The translations under genes and the position numbers were made by a program. Below, piece by piece: positions 51,231 to 61,504 of a stretch of 64,000 nucleotides of DNA. The stretch spans positions 163,725,884 to 163,789,883 of the forward strand of contig NC_061114.1 of NCBI RefSeq assembly GCF_002878395.1. The letters run 5' to 3'. The notes beneath the pieces are model-generated. The model saw only the letters and a program-made list of their open reading frames with translations. It had not been told where the DNA came from and ran no database searches. Position 1 is the stretch's first letter, and every line of letters begins with the position of its first letter. Source of the DNA: Capsicum annuum. Its lineage: Eukaryota > Streptophyta > Magnoliopsida > Solanales > Solanaceae.

Positions 51231-52685
51231 GAAAAGAAGCTGGTTGCAGATGGAACACTTCATATATGGGAGGTATGTATTACTAATCAACCTATTGTAA
51301 AAACACACATCCAGTACAATGATTTTGTGAATGTTTGTTCTTTACCTATTAGGCGTTAATTCTTCAAACAAGATATGACATTTTATAGTTAAGATTGTTA
51401 GGTTTGAACTGGTAAGGTTGAGAGACTAAGTAGGCGGTGTCGATACCCTGTTATGGATATGGTAGAGACAGATACTTCTAGTAGAGACCAAAGGGTTCCA
51501 AGATAGTGGTGTTGAACAATTGTGAAGCTACGTCGAAGATACCGAAGAGTTGTGTTTTGTATAGGATAGGCATCCAAGTATTCCAAAGATGGGTTCTTTG
51601 TTTCTTCACTTCAGCTTACTTTGGTTGTTGCATCAGGTATCTTGGAGAGAATATTCGAACCAACTATCACAATGAAAGGGTCGTGACCCTTTTTTATAGA
51701 GTAGCTAAAGCATATAGTAGAGAGGAATTTTTAGACCATTTCAATCAAATAATGAATGTGAATCCCAAGGTAGCAGAATTTCTCGTACGTGTCAGTTTCG
51801 AGAGATGGAGCCGAGCATTCTGTCCGGTAGATAGGTACATTCTTATCAATTTAATGTGTGAGTTACAAGTTTAGTATGATCTCGTACTAAGTGATTATGA
51901 TTCTTTTATATGGGTACAATATTATGACATCAAACATAGCTGAATCGATGAATTCATTATTTGGCGATGAAAGAGAATTTCCCATCAAGGCTATGTTTGA
52001 AAAATAAGCAAGAAGTATGGCCAATTTTTTAACGAAAGGCATGTGCAGTTCAAGTACTCAAAAAAACTGATTTATTCTCAAAATCGAAAAAATAATATCA
52101 ACGAATGTTAGTTTGGGGAATAGGTTATTATCTCATAAAATAGCAGATTACATATTCAGTATCACCGATCATGGTGATGTTGCCACGATCGATCTTCAAA
52201 CAAAATCTTGTACGTGCAGAGTTTTTGACTTGGACAAAACACCCTGTCCACATGCTATGGCAGTGCTTCGAGCTCAATACGGTCATATATATGGAGCTGA
52301 ATTTTACGAGAACTCCTCTCAATATTATTTGGTGGAAAAATATGAAATGTCATATAGTGGGCATATTACTTCGGTGCCTCCTGAAGAATCTTGGGTTGTT
52401 CCTGCAGAGCTTATGGGGAGATTAATACCTCCTCCATATATTGACCCAAGCACTATCAAACTCGAAAAAAAGCTATATAAGAGGAGGTGTGGAGTTGGAG
52501 AATCATTTTATCAAGAAGAAACAAGTACTCCGTATGTTAGCGCGCTAGCCATAAAAGAACTACATGCCCGGATCGTAATCCACAATGATCGTTGTAATTA
52601 CAAAAACTTGTGTTGTTGTTTATGGTGTTCTTTTATATATTTAAATCATTGTTACAAATATAATGTTATCATTTATTATATATAA
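51231..52685 (+). pseudogene. MuDR/MURA-type transposase (Mutator-like), C-terminal half with SWIM zinc finger, broken
   Basis: MULE transposases cut and paste DNA with a DDE core and end in a SWIM zinc finger. Recognisable pieces in order: DRHPSIPKMG (around the second catalytic Asp; about 51562), TNYHNERVVTLFYRVAKAYS with EEFLDHFNQIM (51660-51750), RWSRAFCPVDRY, MTSNIAESMNSLFGDEREFP (about 51925-51985), then an open frame (52113-52685) with HGDVATIDLQTKSCTCRVFD and TPCPHAMAVL, the CxC..CxH SWIM motif (about 52200-52262), and ESWVVPAELMGRLIPPPYID. The N-terminal part with the first Asp is not recognisable, and there are at least four frame changes. The last 190 codons are open. Confidence 0.85.
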
Positions 52686-52739
52686 AATATCTTTTTTAAT
52701 AAATTGTGCATCAATAAAATGAGGCAAAACATGAACTAA

Positions 52740-52950
52740 ACAATACAACAGACCATAAGTATTTTACACAAATTACCCATCTGTGTCAACAGATGGACAT
52801 TAGCTGCAGGAACACAACACAATTCTATAAAACTGGAATATTTTCCTCCAACAGATGATAAATCTATCACAATAGATGGATAATCTATTGACAAAAACCC
52901 AACCGATGACCAATCTATTCCAACACATGGTCCATCTGTTGAAAGAACTC
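52740..52950. repeat. Palindrome-type array (block 7) downstream of the transposase
   Basis: CATCTGTGTCAACAGATGGAC (52779), CCAACAGATGATAAATC, CACAATAGATGGATAATC and CCAACACATGGTCCATCTGTTG (52918-52940). Confidence 0.7.
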
Positions 52951-53760
52951 AAAAGCCAAAATTGCTATTGCTACTGGATTCAAAATTGCTCTTTACCTCC
53001 AATTGTCGATATGTTAACATGTATGTTTAGAAGAAGAAATAGACAAAATTAAAAATTGAATAAGAATTAAAAAGCCAAAGTCGACTAAAAATAAATTTTT
53101 TATTAAAAAAATAAAATACATTAGGTATAGATCCGATATAGAAAAATTAAAATACATACGCTAAAAGAAAAAACACATTCTAATTATTATTATTATCATC
53201 ATCATCATTAATGACAGACGGCCAATCAACTCGCAGCAGCAGCGCCCTCATCAGTTTCTGCATCTATTTGAACATTATTGCTCTCACGGCGACCAACTCC
53301 CTCTGCAGGTCATTACCCTGCCTCTAAAGTTCCCGTACTGTATCATAAAGAATAGCAATATCCCAAACAGGATCAGTCATATCTAAAACACGCATGAATT
53401 GACAAATGCAAAGAAAGGAGTTCAAATATAATACAACGTATACTATAAACTGGAAGATTTACACCAGGAAAAAACTTACCGCAACAATAAAGGAATATGC
53501 TATTTAAAGAGAAGTGGTTGAAGATGTCACACGTAAAGAAAAAATGCAAGAAATAAATAAATTTTAGCAGAATGAAGATTAAGGAGGGACCTATTTATAA
53601 AGGTTGTATCTGGATGTATAAGGAAAAAAGGCACGTCTGTTAAGCTCCATTATATTAATTATATTCAAATTGGTAGTATTTTGTTTTCTGTGATAAGTCG
53701 CGACTTTTTCTTTTACATTAATCCATCTCACCTTTTCAAAATGGTTTTGAGACTTGATAA
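52951..53760. other. AT-rich MULE flank without recognised gene
   Basis: Contains a short (ATT/ATC)n stretch (about 53180-53210) and no coding frame with recognisable homology. Confidence 0.5.
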
Positions 53761-53769
53761 TAGCGGTTA

Positions 53770-54530
53770 TTATTGAGCTGTTACAACAGATCGTCCATCT
53801 GTCACAATAGATTTAACATCTGTTGCAACAGATTGTCTGTATGTGCAATAGATGAGACATCTGTTGCAACATATGTATTAATTACTGCGATAGCTGGACC
53901 ATCTTTTAGAGATATTTTGATTTCTTCTAACAGCTGATTCATCTGTTGCGAGTTATTTTGATTTCTTCTAACAGCTGATTCATCAGTTACAACAGATGGA
54001 GAATTTGATTCATCAGTTGTTTTGAATGTGTTAGATAAAAAGTCACCACTACCTCTTTTTTAATAGTCATCACATGCGTGCAGATAAATAAATAATGTCT
54101 AGTCTGTCGCAACAGATTACCTACTGTTACAACATATGGATTATCTGTTACGATAGATGGACCATATGTTGGACGAGATGTTTTGATTTCTTCCAACAAC
54201 TGATTCATCAGTTGTAACAGATGGAGATTTTAGTTCATCAATGGTTTTGAATGTGTTAGATAAAAAGTCACGACTCTTTACCTCTTTTTTAATAGTCATC
54301 ATATGCGTGTAAATGAAAAAATAATTTCTGGTCTGTCACAATAGATTTACAATTTATTGCAACATATAGATTATCTGTTGTAATAGATGGACCATATATT
54401 GAAGGAGATGTTTTTATTTCTTCCAATAGTTGATTCATCAGTTGCAATAGATGGAGATTTTGATTCATCAGCTGTTTTGAATGTGTTAAGATAAAAAAGT
54501 CATGACTCTTCACACCTCTTTTTTAATAGT
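53770..54530. repeat. Palindrome-type array (block 8) with three ~200-bp near-repeats
   Basis: Includes exact ATCTGTTGCAACAGAT at 53818-53833. A longer unit (TTGATTTCTTCCAACA.CTGATTCATCAGTTG, then GTTTTGAATGTGTTAGATAAAAAGTC, CCTCTTTTTTAATAGTCATC and GCGTGCAGAT) occurs at about 53930-54090, 54182-54330 and 54410-54560. Confidence 0.8.
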
Positions 54531-54589
54531 CATCACATGCGTGCAGATGAATAAACAACACTATCTTGATGGGGTAGGAAAAATAAGGT

Positions 54590-54820
54590 ACGTACAATGG
54601 ATCCACTTTCATGCATGGGAGTTATGTATTATTAATCAGGCTACCATGACAGACACACATAAAGCGCAATGATTTTGTGAATGCAGTTTTTTACCGATTA
54701 GACACTGATCCTTCAAACAAGATCCTACATTATACAATTTAGTTTGATAGGTGCAAACTGATAAGACCAAAGAGTTCCAGGATAGTGGTGTCGATACCCT
54801 GTTACAATTTAATGACAATT
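54590..54820 (+). repeat. Second copy of a MULE internal segment (paralog of 51250-51500)
   Basis: TGGGAGTTATGTATTATTAATC, CAATGATTTTGTGAATGC, CTTCAAACAAGATCCTACATT, GACCAAAGAGTTCCAGGATAG and GGTGTCGATACCCTGTTA match in order the segment 51263-51510 (TGGGAGGTATGTATTACTAATC, CAATGATTTTGTGAATG, CTTCAAACAAGATATGACATT, then the last two blocks in swapped order). It is a rearranged fragment of a second MULE copy. Confidence 0.65.
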
Positions 54821-54829
54821 GATGCTCAT

Positions 54830-55430
54830 GTTTTTATGTCAATTTTGGGGAAGGGTTCAAGTTTTTGGCGGCAATGTAAATATCCAATAGTGATTGGATC
54901 AGTTTTAATGATGCAATGGACTTCTTGAAAGGCCTCCAAAGTCTTACACTGCAGCAAACAACGATGGAACCAATAGGAATTCCCCTGGTCCAAATTTACA
55001 TGAATGGATTGCTGGAGGAGACTTTTATACAACAAAAGGTGCTTGAAAGAATACCTGTGCGAGAAGGGGGAGATGAAAAAGGCTATATATCATCTCAGAC
55101 CTTATTTCAGAGGAAACACAGGAAGCAAGCAAGGAAATTCTAGAAAATTTGGTCAATGAAATTGACATGAAAAATGAAAAAACTGGATGAGCTACAAATG
55201 TGGAAGTGTATCCAAATATAAAAATTCATCAGTCGTTGAAAAAAAAAGAACGGTCAACGGGACTGGTGCTGGACACTTTGCTCGAGAATGTAATTAGCAA
55301 GTGTGGCCTCAATGAAGACTCTCACAAAGTGCAGCCAAAGCTCTAAGGAAGAAGTTTTACGAGCATAGGAAATTAATACGATTGTCGATCAGAATTGAAA
55401 CCTGAACCAACACCTCCTGAATTAAAAAAA
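54830..55430 (+). pseudogene. Unassigned coding remnant with a GHFARECN knuckle-like end
   Basis: An open piece, 54916-55143 (IPLVQIYMNGLLEETFIQQK), continues in another frame as SEETQEASKEILENLVNEID and then GTGAGHFARECN near 55270-55305. The last resembles the second half of a retroelement CCHC zinc knuckle, and a preceding KCGS (about 55198) could be its first half, displaced by indels. I cannot name the family. It might be a gag-like or pararetrovirus-like fragment. Stops and shifts make it non-functional. Confidence 0.35.
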
Positions 55431-55442
55431 AAGGAAAGCCAA

Positions 55443-56108
55443 TAGGGGTGGGCATGGTACTGAATGGTACGGTATTTTAAACTTCGGTATGGTAACTTCA
55501 GTTTTTGGTATCTAAAAGAACAATACCATTACCATACCATATTAGTTTGGTATAGTTAGGTATTCTTAAATTCAGTTTTGGTAGTTTACGGTATGGTAAT
55601 TCGATAACCATACTTTATTTGATTTCAACTTTACATATATTAATATACTATAACTTTAAACTTTAAAAATGTCTCAATCATATCAAACTAACAACTATCA
55701 TTGTTAATCAATTACACAAAAGAAAATTTTAATCACGATTGAGTAGTCCAAGATACAAACTCAGAACAACATTACCTAAGCTTAAGCATAGTACTCCTAA
55801 ATAATAAGCTTTCCAAAAATTTTATTTCTGAATAAAAGTTACTTTTAGGTTCAATTGGCTAATGGATGATATATAAATATATTTAATAATCTTAAATATA
55901 ATATATATGGGATTTATATATTATTAAAAAACTTTGGTGCGGTATATGATATTTCGGTATGTATTGCATAAAAATCAAATATCGTACCAAATACCGTATC
56001 AAATACCAAAATAATTTAAAATTCCTACCAAATACCATGTCAAATACCATAATATCCATTCCGCAGTCAAAATAATTTAAAATTTCTACCAAATACCATA
56101 TCAAATAC
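55443..56108. repeat. GGTATGGTA/ATACCAAATACC-rich repeat, probably a hAT-like non-autonomous element, cut by the gypsy LTR
   Basis: Begins AGGGGTGGGCATGG, a start I associate with plant hAT MITEs. Multiple GGTATGGTA and, on the right side, complementary ACCAAATACCATATCAAATACC units allow fold-back pairing of the two halves. About 55990-56110 holds a ~60-bp tandem duplication (AAAATAATTTAAAATTCCTA..). No opposite TIR is seen because the gypsy element starts at about 56108. Confidence 0.5.
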
Positions 56109-56494
56109 CAGAGTTCTTATGGAATTGAAAGCTGTTAGGAAGGAGCCTAAAGAGTAAATGAAATGAATTCTCTTGAACAACTCACTTCTAATACCCTAAA
56201 TTGGGAATTCTGTAACAAGAGAGGAAAGAAGAAGATTGTAATTCACTCTGCAATTTTTGAAAAATGAATATTACAATAGTTAATCAGTTCCTTATATGAG
56301 ATCCAACTAAGGGGAGGGAAAGTTAGTTACAACTAACTTTGGGGACAGGTATATCATGTGCTAAGTCACGTGCCCTGTCACTACACTAAAATAAACTAAC
56401 TATTTTTAACTAACAACCAGCTAGTGTAAATGAATTACAAATGAGTTCTGAAATACAATTGGTCTAAATGAACTAATGAACTGGAATCATATCA
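56099..56494 (-). repeat. 3' LTR of the chromovirus (left copy), outer ~9 bp lost
   Basis: Similarity to the right LTR starts at CCAGA (56108). The expected outer bases TGATACAGT are replaced by TATCAAATA of the adjoining ATACCA repeat. Confidence 0.85.
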
Positions 56495-56559
56495 AATACT
56501 CCCTCATTGACATGATCCTTGTCCTCAAGGATCAAGAACAAACTGAGGAAAATTCTGAG

Positions 56560-56700
56560 TAAAGGATTGAAAATCCTCCTAAGTACTATCATCAAGTGTT
56601 GAATTCAGCCACTTGATGAGCAGTTACGGAACAGTTGTGCCATGCTTGTGGATCATTCGTCAATCAAGAACCTCCTCAGGGTAGAGTAATATAGAACCAG
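56560..56700 (-). pseudogene. Chromodomain at the integrase C-terminus
   Basis: In the frame after ILLYPEEVLD (interrupted by a TGA where Gln is expected): RMIHKHGTTVP, LLIKWLNSTLDDST and, after another stop in place of Trp, EDFQSFTQNFPQFVLD. The VLD.R.., V.IKW and (W)ED pattern is that of the gypsy chromodomain, which directs integration to marked chromatin. Confidence 0.75.
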
Positions 56701-56899
56701 CACTAAACCACTGAGAGTATGACAGCAGCAGGTTATAACCTAATTTTTCTCTTAAATTGGGAGATATGGAAGATGGGGTGGATCTTGGTGGTAGCAGGAA
56801 ATACCAAGGTATAAGCAACAGCACCAACCTTAGCAATGATTTAAAAAGGCCCAAAAAATTTAGAGGAAAGTTTATGATTGGTGTGAGACTTCAGAGACA

Positions 56900-57947
56900 G
56901 CTACTTATAGGGTTGCAACTTAACATAGACCCAATCTCCAACATCATATGTGCTATCAGTTCTTTCTTTGTTAGCATGAGCTTGCATTCGATTCTGAGCC
57001 CGGAGCAAATAGAACTTGAGAGTTCTTAAGGTAGCTTCCCTAGCCTGAAGGCTTCTATCAATTAAATTTAGTTGAGAATCAAAAGGCATGTAAGGTAACA
57101 ACGGTGGTAGTTTTTCTCCATAAACAACCTCATAAGGTGACATATTGATGGAGATATGGTGGATGGTGTTGTACCACCATTTTGCTAATGGTAACCATGG
57201 GGCCCTTCTCGCGTCTTCTCATATGTCATACATTTAAGATAACATTCCAAGCATTTATTAACTACCTATGTTTGGCCATCCATTTGAGGATGGTATGCAG
57301 TGGATGTTAAAAGAGAGACCTTCTGCAATCTAAACATTTCCTTCCAAAACTTACTAGTGAAAATAGCATCTCGGTCAGAGACAATAGACTTAGGCATGCC
57401 ATGCAACCTGAAAACTTTATTGAGGAACACTTGAGCTACATCAACTGTAGTATAAGGGTGTTTAAGATCCAAAAAGTGAGCAGCCTTACTTAATCTATCA
57501 ACCACCACAAATATAACCTCTTTACCAGTAACCTTAGGCAAGCCTTCTATGAAATCCATAGAAATGCCTTGCCAAACCTTGTCAGGAATTGGAAGAGGCT
57601 GCAATAAACCAGGGTAAACAACATTCTCATTCTTGCATTTCTGACAAATATCATAAGCCTTTACATAAGAATAGACATATTGCTTTTTTTATTCAGAAGA
57701 AATCTGGTCTTAACCTCTTTAGAGTAGCGGCTATGCCTGAATGTTCCGCCATTGGGCTGTCATGGTAGAAGACAATCAAACTTTCCCTTAAGTCTATGTC
57801 ATTTCCAATCATCATTTTTCCCTTCCTGCTCAAGACACCAACAAGGTACTTAAAGTAAGGTTTATGACCTACAACAGATTGGATTTTTTGAATAATCTGT
57901 TGCAATGTTGGATCTTTATTCCAAAAGTCCTTCACTTCTTGTAACAA
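56900..57947 (-). pseudogene. Integrase of the chromovirus
   Basis: Zinc module HDSPMAEHSGIAATLKRL and a CQKC pair (about 57640), catalytic core WQGISMDFIEGLPKVTGKE, VVDRLSKAAHF, IVSDRDAIFTSKFWKEMF, TSTAYHPQMDGQT, then VNKCLE in a shifted frame (about 57250), and the C-terminal MSPYEVVYGEKLPPLLPY with YDVGDWVYVKLQPY. Asp-Asp-Glu positions are recognisable. Frame changes occur near 57690, 57265 and 57150. Confidence 0.88.
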
Positions 57948-57959
57948 CTCTGCTTAAAC

Positions 57960-59293
57960 CCCAGATATACTCATAAGCTGAATAACATCTACTTTCCTGG
58001 AAAGGGCATCAGCTACTACATTGTCTTTGCCCTTTTTATATTGTATAGAGTAGTCAAAGCTAATGAGCTTAATCAACCACTTTTGTTGGCTAGATGTGGT
58101 GATCCTCTGCTCCAAGAGATACTTAAGACTGTGATGATCAGTCTTATAAGTGATGATCAGTCTTAATCACAAATGGTCTACCCAAGAGGTACGACCTCCA
58201 CTTCTGAATAGCAGTAACTACTGTTAGTAATTCTCTTTCATATATAGTGCCTTATTTCTATCAGATAAACCTTGACTAAAGAATGCAATAGGTTTATTCT
58301 CTTGGACCAACACAACTCTAATTCCTTCTCCAGAAGCATTTGTCTCTACCATAAATTCCTTGGAGAAGTTCGATAGGGCTAGAATAGGTGCAGAGGTAAT
58401 GGCTTTCTTCAATTCTTTAAAAGCAGTATCAGCCGCATCATTCCACTTGAAATTACCCTTCTTTAAGAGATTGTTCAAAGGTCTTGGAATGGTAACATAT
58501 CCCTTCATGAATCTTCTGTAGTACCCTGCAAATCCTAAGAATCCTCTCAACCCTTTAAGATTTGTAGGTAGAGGCCAATTCGACACAGATTCCACCTTGT
58601 GCATGTCCATAGATACTCCTTTAGCAGAAATTACATGTCCCAAATAATCAATTTACAATACTCCAAATACACACTTGCTCTTCTTAATAAATAACATGTC
58701 TGACCTCAAAACCTTAAGTGTAGCTTGTAGATGCTGTAAATGTTCATTCCAAGTCTGACTATATATAAGGATTTTATAAAAAGAGACTAAAATGAACTTC
58801 CTGAGGTAAGCATAAAAAATATGATTCATAAGGCTCTAAAAGGTTGAAGGGGCATTAGTAAGACCAAAGCACATGACTAAAAATTCATAGTGTCCATGAT
58901 GAATTTGAAAAGCTATTTTAGGGATATCACCTTCAACCATTCTAATTTGATGGTAACCTGACTTGAGATCCAGCTTAGAAAAGAATTTTGCTCCATATAA
59001 CTCATCCAGTAGCTCCTCAATGACAGGTATTGGAAACCTATCCTTGATGGTACAGCTATTTAGTTCCCTATAATCTACACACATTCTCCATGATCCATTT
59101 TTTTCTTCACCATCATAACAAGTGATGAATAAGGGCTGGTACTGTGTCTGATAATTCCAGCTTCTAACATTTCATCGACCAGTTTTTCTATCTCATCTTT
59201 TTGAATTGTAGGATATCTGTAGGGTCTAATATTGATAGAGGAGGTTCCATCTTTCAAAATAATTTGATGATCATGGGATCTTGAAGGTGGCAA
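57960..59293 (-). pseudogene. Reverse transcriptase and RNase H of the chromovirus, catalytic site lost
   Basis: [36 protein letters not shown] and [10 protein letters not shown] (59050-58840), then MNHIFYAYLRKFILVSFYKI and LIYSQTW (about 58815-58750), then LRGFLGFAGYYRRFMKGYV (58550-58490) and the RNase H FMVETNASGEG with KPIAFFSQGLS. The canonical FFDDILIY active site reads FYKILIY (58767-58787): both aspartates are gone. A stop after APSTF and a shift near 58650 also break it. 57960-58200 contains further RNase H/linker remnants. Confidence 0.88.
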
Positions 59294-59416
59294 GTTAGTT
59301 GGAGGCTCAAATAAATCATCGTACTACTGCAAAATGACCTGCAACTCTTGATCCTTTTCAATGCATAGCTGGTCTCTTTCCATGTTAAGTATCTCTCCCA
59401 TATTTGCATCCACATG

Positions 59417-59973
59417 TTACTCCTGATACATACCTACAGAGACCATGCATAATTCAGTAGGTTTAGCCAACAATTTCTCCATTTTCTCTGGTTGCACTAG
59501 TTTAGCAGCTGGAGGTTTGATGCCTCTTAATGAAACCTTGTGTCCCATGATAGTAAATTCCATTCTCAATTTCCTGAAGTTCCACATAACATCTCCCAAT
59601 GTAGCTAGCCATTGAATACCCAATGCCTTATTGCATCCTCCAATAGGCAACACCAACATATCTGATTCAAAAGAAACACCCTGCATTTTCCATACCAAGG
59701 CTTTACACAAGTGGTAACTGTGAATTTTTTCCCATCATCAACAGAAACAGAGAAAAGTAAGACCGAAGTTAGGACACATCCAAGCCTTTTTGCAGTATCC
59801 AAGTCCAAAAAATTATGGGTACTTCCACTATCAATCAATACATGAATTACCTTACCCTTGAGAGATATAGTGACTCTCATGGTTCTAAAATCATGCAGAC
59901 CATTCATGGCATAGACAGACATATGAAGTAGTATTGATCCTTCAGAATCAGTCTCTAATCCATGTCCCAACAT
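59417..59973 (-). pseudogene. Aspartic protease of the chromovirus
   Basis: HVLIDSGSTHNFLDLDTAKR (about 59855-59795) contains the catalytic DSG. A frameshift near 59700 leads into LVLPIGGCNKALGIQWLATL and GDVMWNFRKLRMEF. Active-site residues are preserved. Confidence 0.85.
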
Positions 59974-60034
59974 CTCTAAGCACTCAGCTAGATCCTATAA
60001 TTTTTCTTTCAATTTAGTCACCTCTTCCCCTTCA

Positions 60035-61075
60035 TCAACTTCCATAAAAAATAATTCTCTTCTTTTTATACACATGACCAAAAGTGTACTTTTCATCATA
60101 ATTAAAGCACAAGCCCTTGCTTCTTCTTTCATCCATCTCAACAGAAGTAAGGATCCTAGTATTTTTATATGGGGGTTTTGGGCCTACAGTAATAGAATGG
60201 GCAGGTTTAGATATTATCTGGTGAGGCTTGAAATTGCTAGATGAATTTTGTGCAAAAGAAGGGGTAGCATTCTGGAATTTCAAGATGTTTTGGGGGTTAG
60301 GCAATATTCCATGAAAAACTTATTTCTGAATAATAAGAGTTTGTTCTTGGATCTTTGCTAAACTAATAGCCTTGGCCAGGGTTCTTGGACCCAACATATT
60401 GGCAGGAAGTCCAATTTCTGGCTTCAAGCCTCTCATAAAGTAGCTAACTACATAATGTTCAGGTAAATCTACCCTATTTAGCATTTCATCAAACAAATCT
60501 ACATATTCTTGCATAGTACCTATTTGTCTGAGATCTTTAAAATCACCTATGGGGTCATCAAATAATTCTTCCCTAAATCTGGTATAGAGACAACCTATGT
60601 ACTCACCCTATCTAGGCCAATCCCTAGTTAATCGATGCTTCATGTAGGATTGATGCCACTGTAATGCGATTTCTTCCATGCTGCAAGAAGCCATTTTTAC
60701 CTTGGATTTCTCTTTGATTTCCTCCATATCAAAGAATTGGTCATACCTGTACACCCAATCCTTCAACCCGTGCCCATCGAATTTGGGAAACTCCAATTGA
60801 TACCTTTTATTATACATCTGATAAGCCCCATGTCGTTCGCATCTGGGTTGTCCTTCTCCGGTTGCTCCATTAACCCCAGTATTAGCGGTTGGGGCCTCCA
60901 TTGATGCACCACCATTACCCAGGAACAATTGTTTGATTTTATTCATGGCTTGAGCCAGTTTTTCATCTACAATTATACGCATTTCTGCCACCGAATTCAC
61001 CGCTCCATCCATGGAGGTTTTAAGAGAATTTAACTCTTTCCATAATTCATGCATCCTTGTGCTATGGTCACCCAT
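60035..61075 (-). pseudogene. gag of the chromovirus, broken
   Basis: From the ATG at 61075 (MGDHSTRMHELWKELNSLK) through LEFPKFDGHGLKDWVYRYDQ and ALQWHQSYMKHRL (about 60640). A shift follows, then EYVDLFDEMLNRVDLPEHY with GLKPEIGLPANML (60510-60400) and the knuckle region GLCFNYDEKYTFGHVYKKK (about 60115-60060). The knuckle has lost two of its cysteines (CFNYDEKYTFGHVY in place of CxxC...HxxxxC). Confidence 0.85.
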
Positions 61076-61108
61076 TGCAAAGGTCAGAAGATCAGTATCT
61101 GATACCAA

Positions 61109-61504
61109 TGATACAGTCCAGAATTCTTATGGAATTGAAAGTTATTAGGAAGGAGCCTAAAGAGTAAATGACAAGAATTACTCTTGAACAACTCACTTCT
61201 AATACCCTAATTGGGAATTCTGTGACAAGAGAGGAAATAAAAAGATTGTAATTCACTGTGAAATTTTTGAAAAATGAATATTACAATAGCTAATCAGTTC
61301 CTTATATGAGATCCAACTAAGGGGAGGAAAAGTTAGTTACAACTAACTTTGGGGACAGGTGTATCATGTGCTAAGTCACGTGCTCTGTAATTATACTAAA
61401 ACAAACTAACTATTTTTAACTAACAGCCAGCTAGTGTAAATGAATTACAAATGAGTTCTGAAATACAATTGGTCTAAATGAACTAATGAACTGGAATCAT
61501 ATCA
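61109..61504 (-). repeat. 5' LTR of the chromovirus (right copy)
   Basis: 396 bp, TGATACAG...ATATCA on the + strand. Pairs with 56108-56494. Confidence 0.9.

Larger units (their letters stand above)
56099..61504 (-). mobile_element. Chromodomain-type Ty3-gypsy retrotransposon (chromovirus, Reina-like size), defective
   Basis: Right (5') LTR 61109-61504, 396 bp: on the - strand it starts TGATATGATTCC and ends CTGTATCA. The left (3') LTR, 56108-56494, differs by roughly 5% and lacks about 9 terminal bases. The primer-binding site TGGTATCAGA lies one base inside the 5' LTR (about 61098-61107). The polypurine-like tract ATGAGGGAGTATT abuts the 3' LTR. On the - strand the order is gag, protease, RT, RNase H, integrase, chromodomain, which with ~5.4 kb length and ~400-bp LTRs fits small chromoviruses. 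Multiple stops and shifts are present. Confidence 0.9.

Noticed and set aside
54916..55143. Calling this a pararetrovirus gene
   Set aside because: Only a weak knuckle-like end and no RT, movement or coat signature nearby; left as unassigned.
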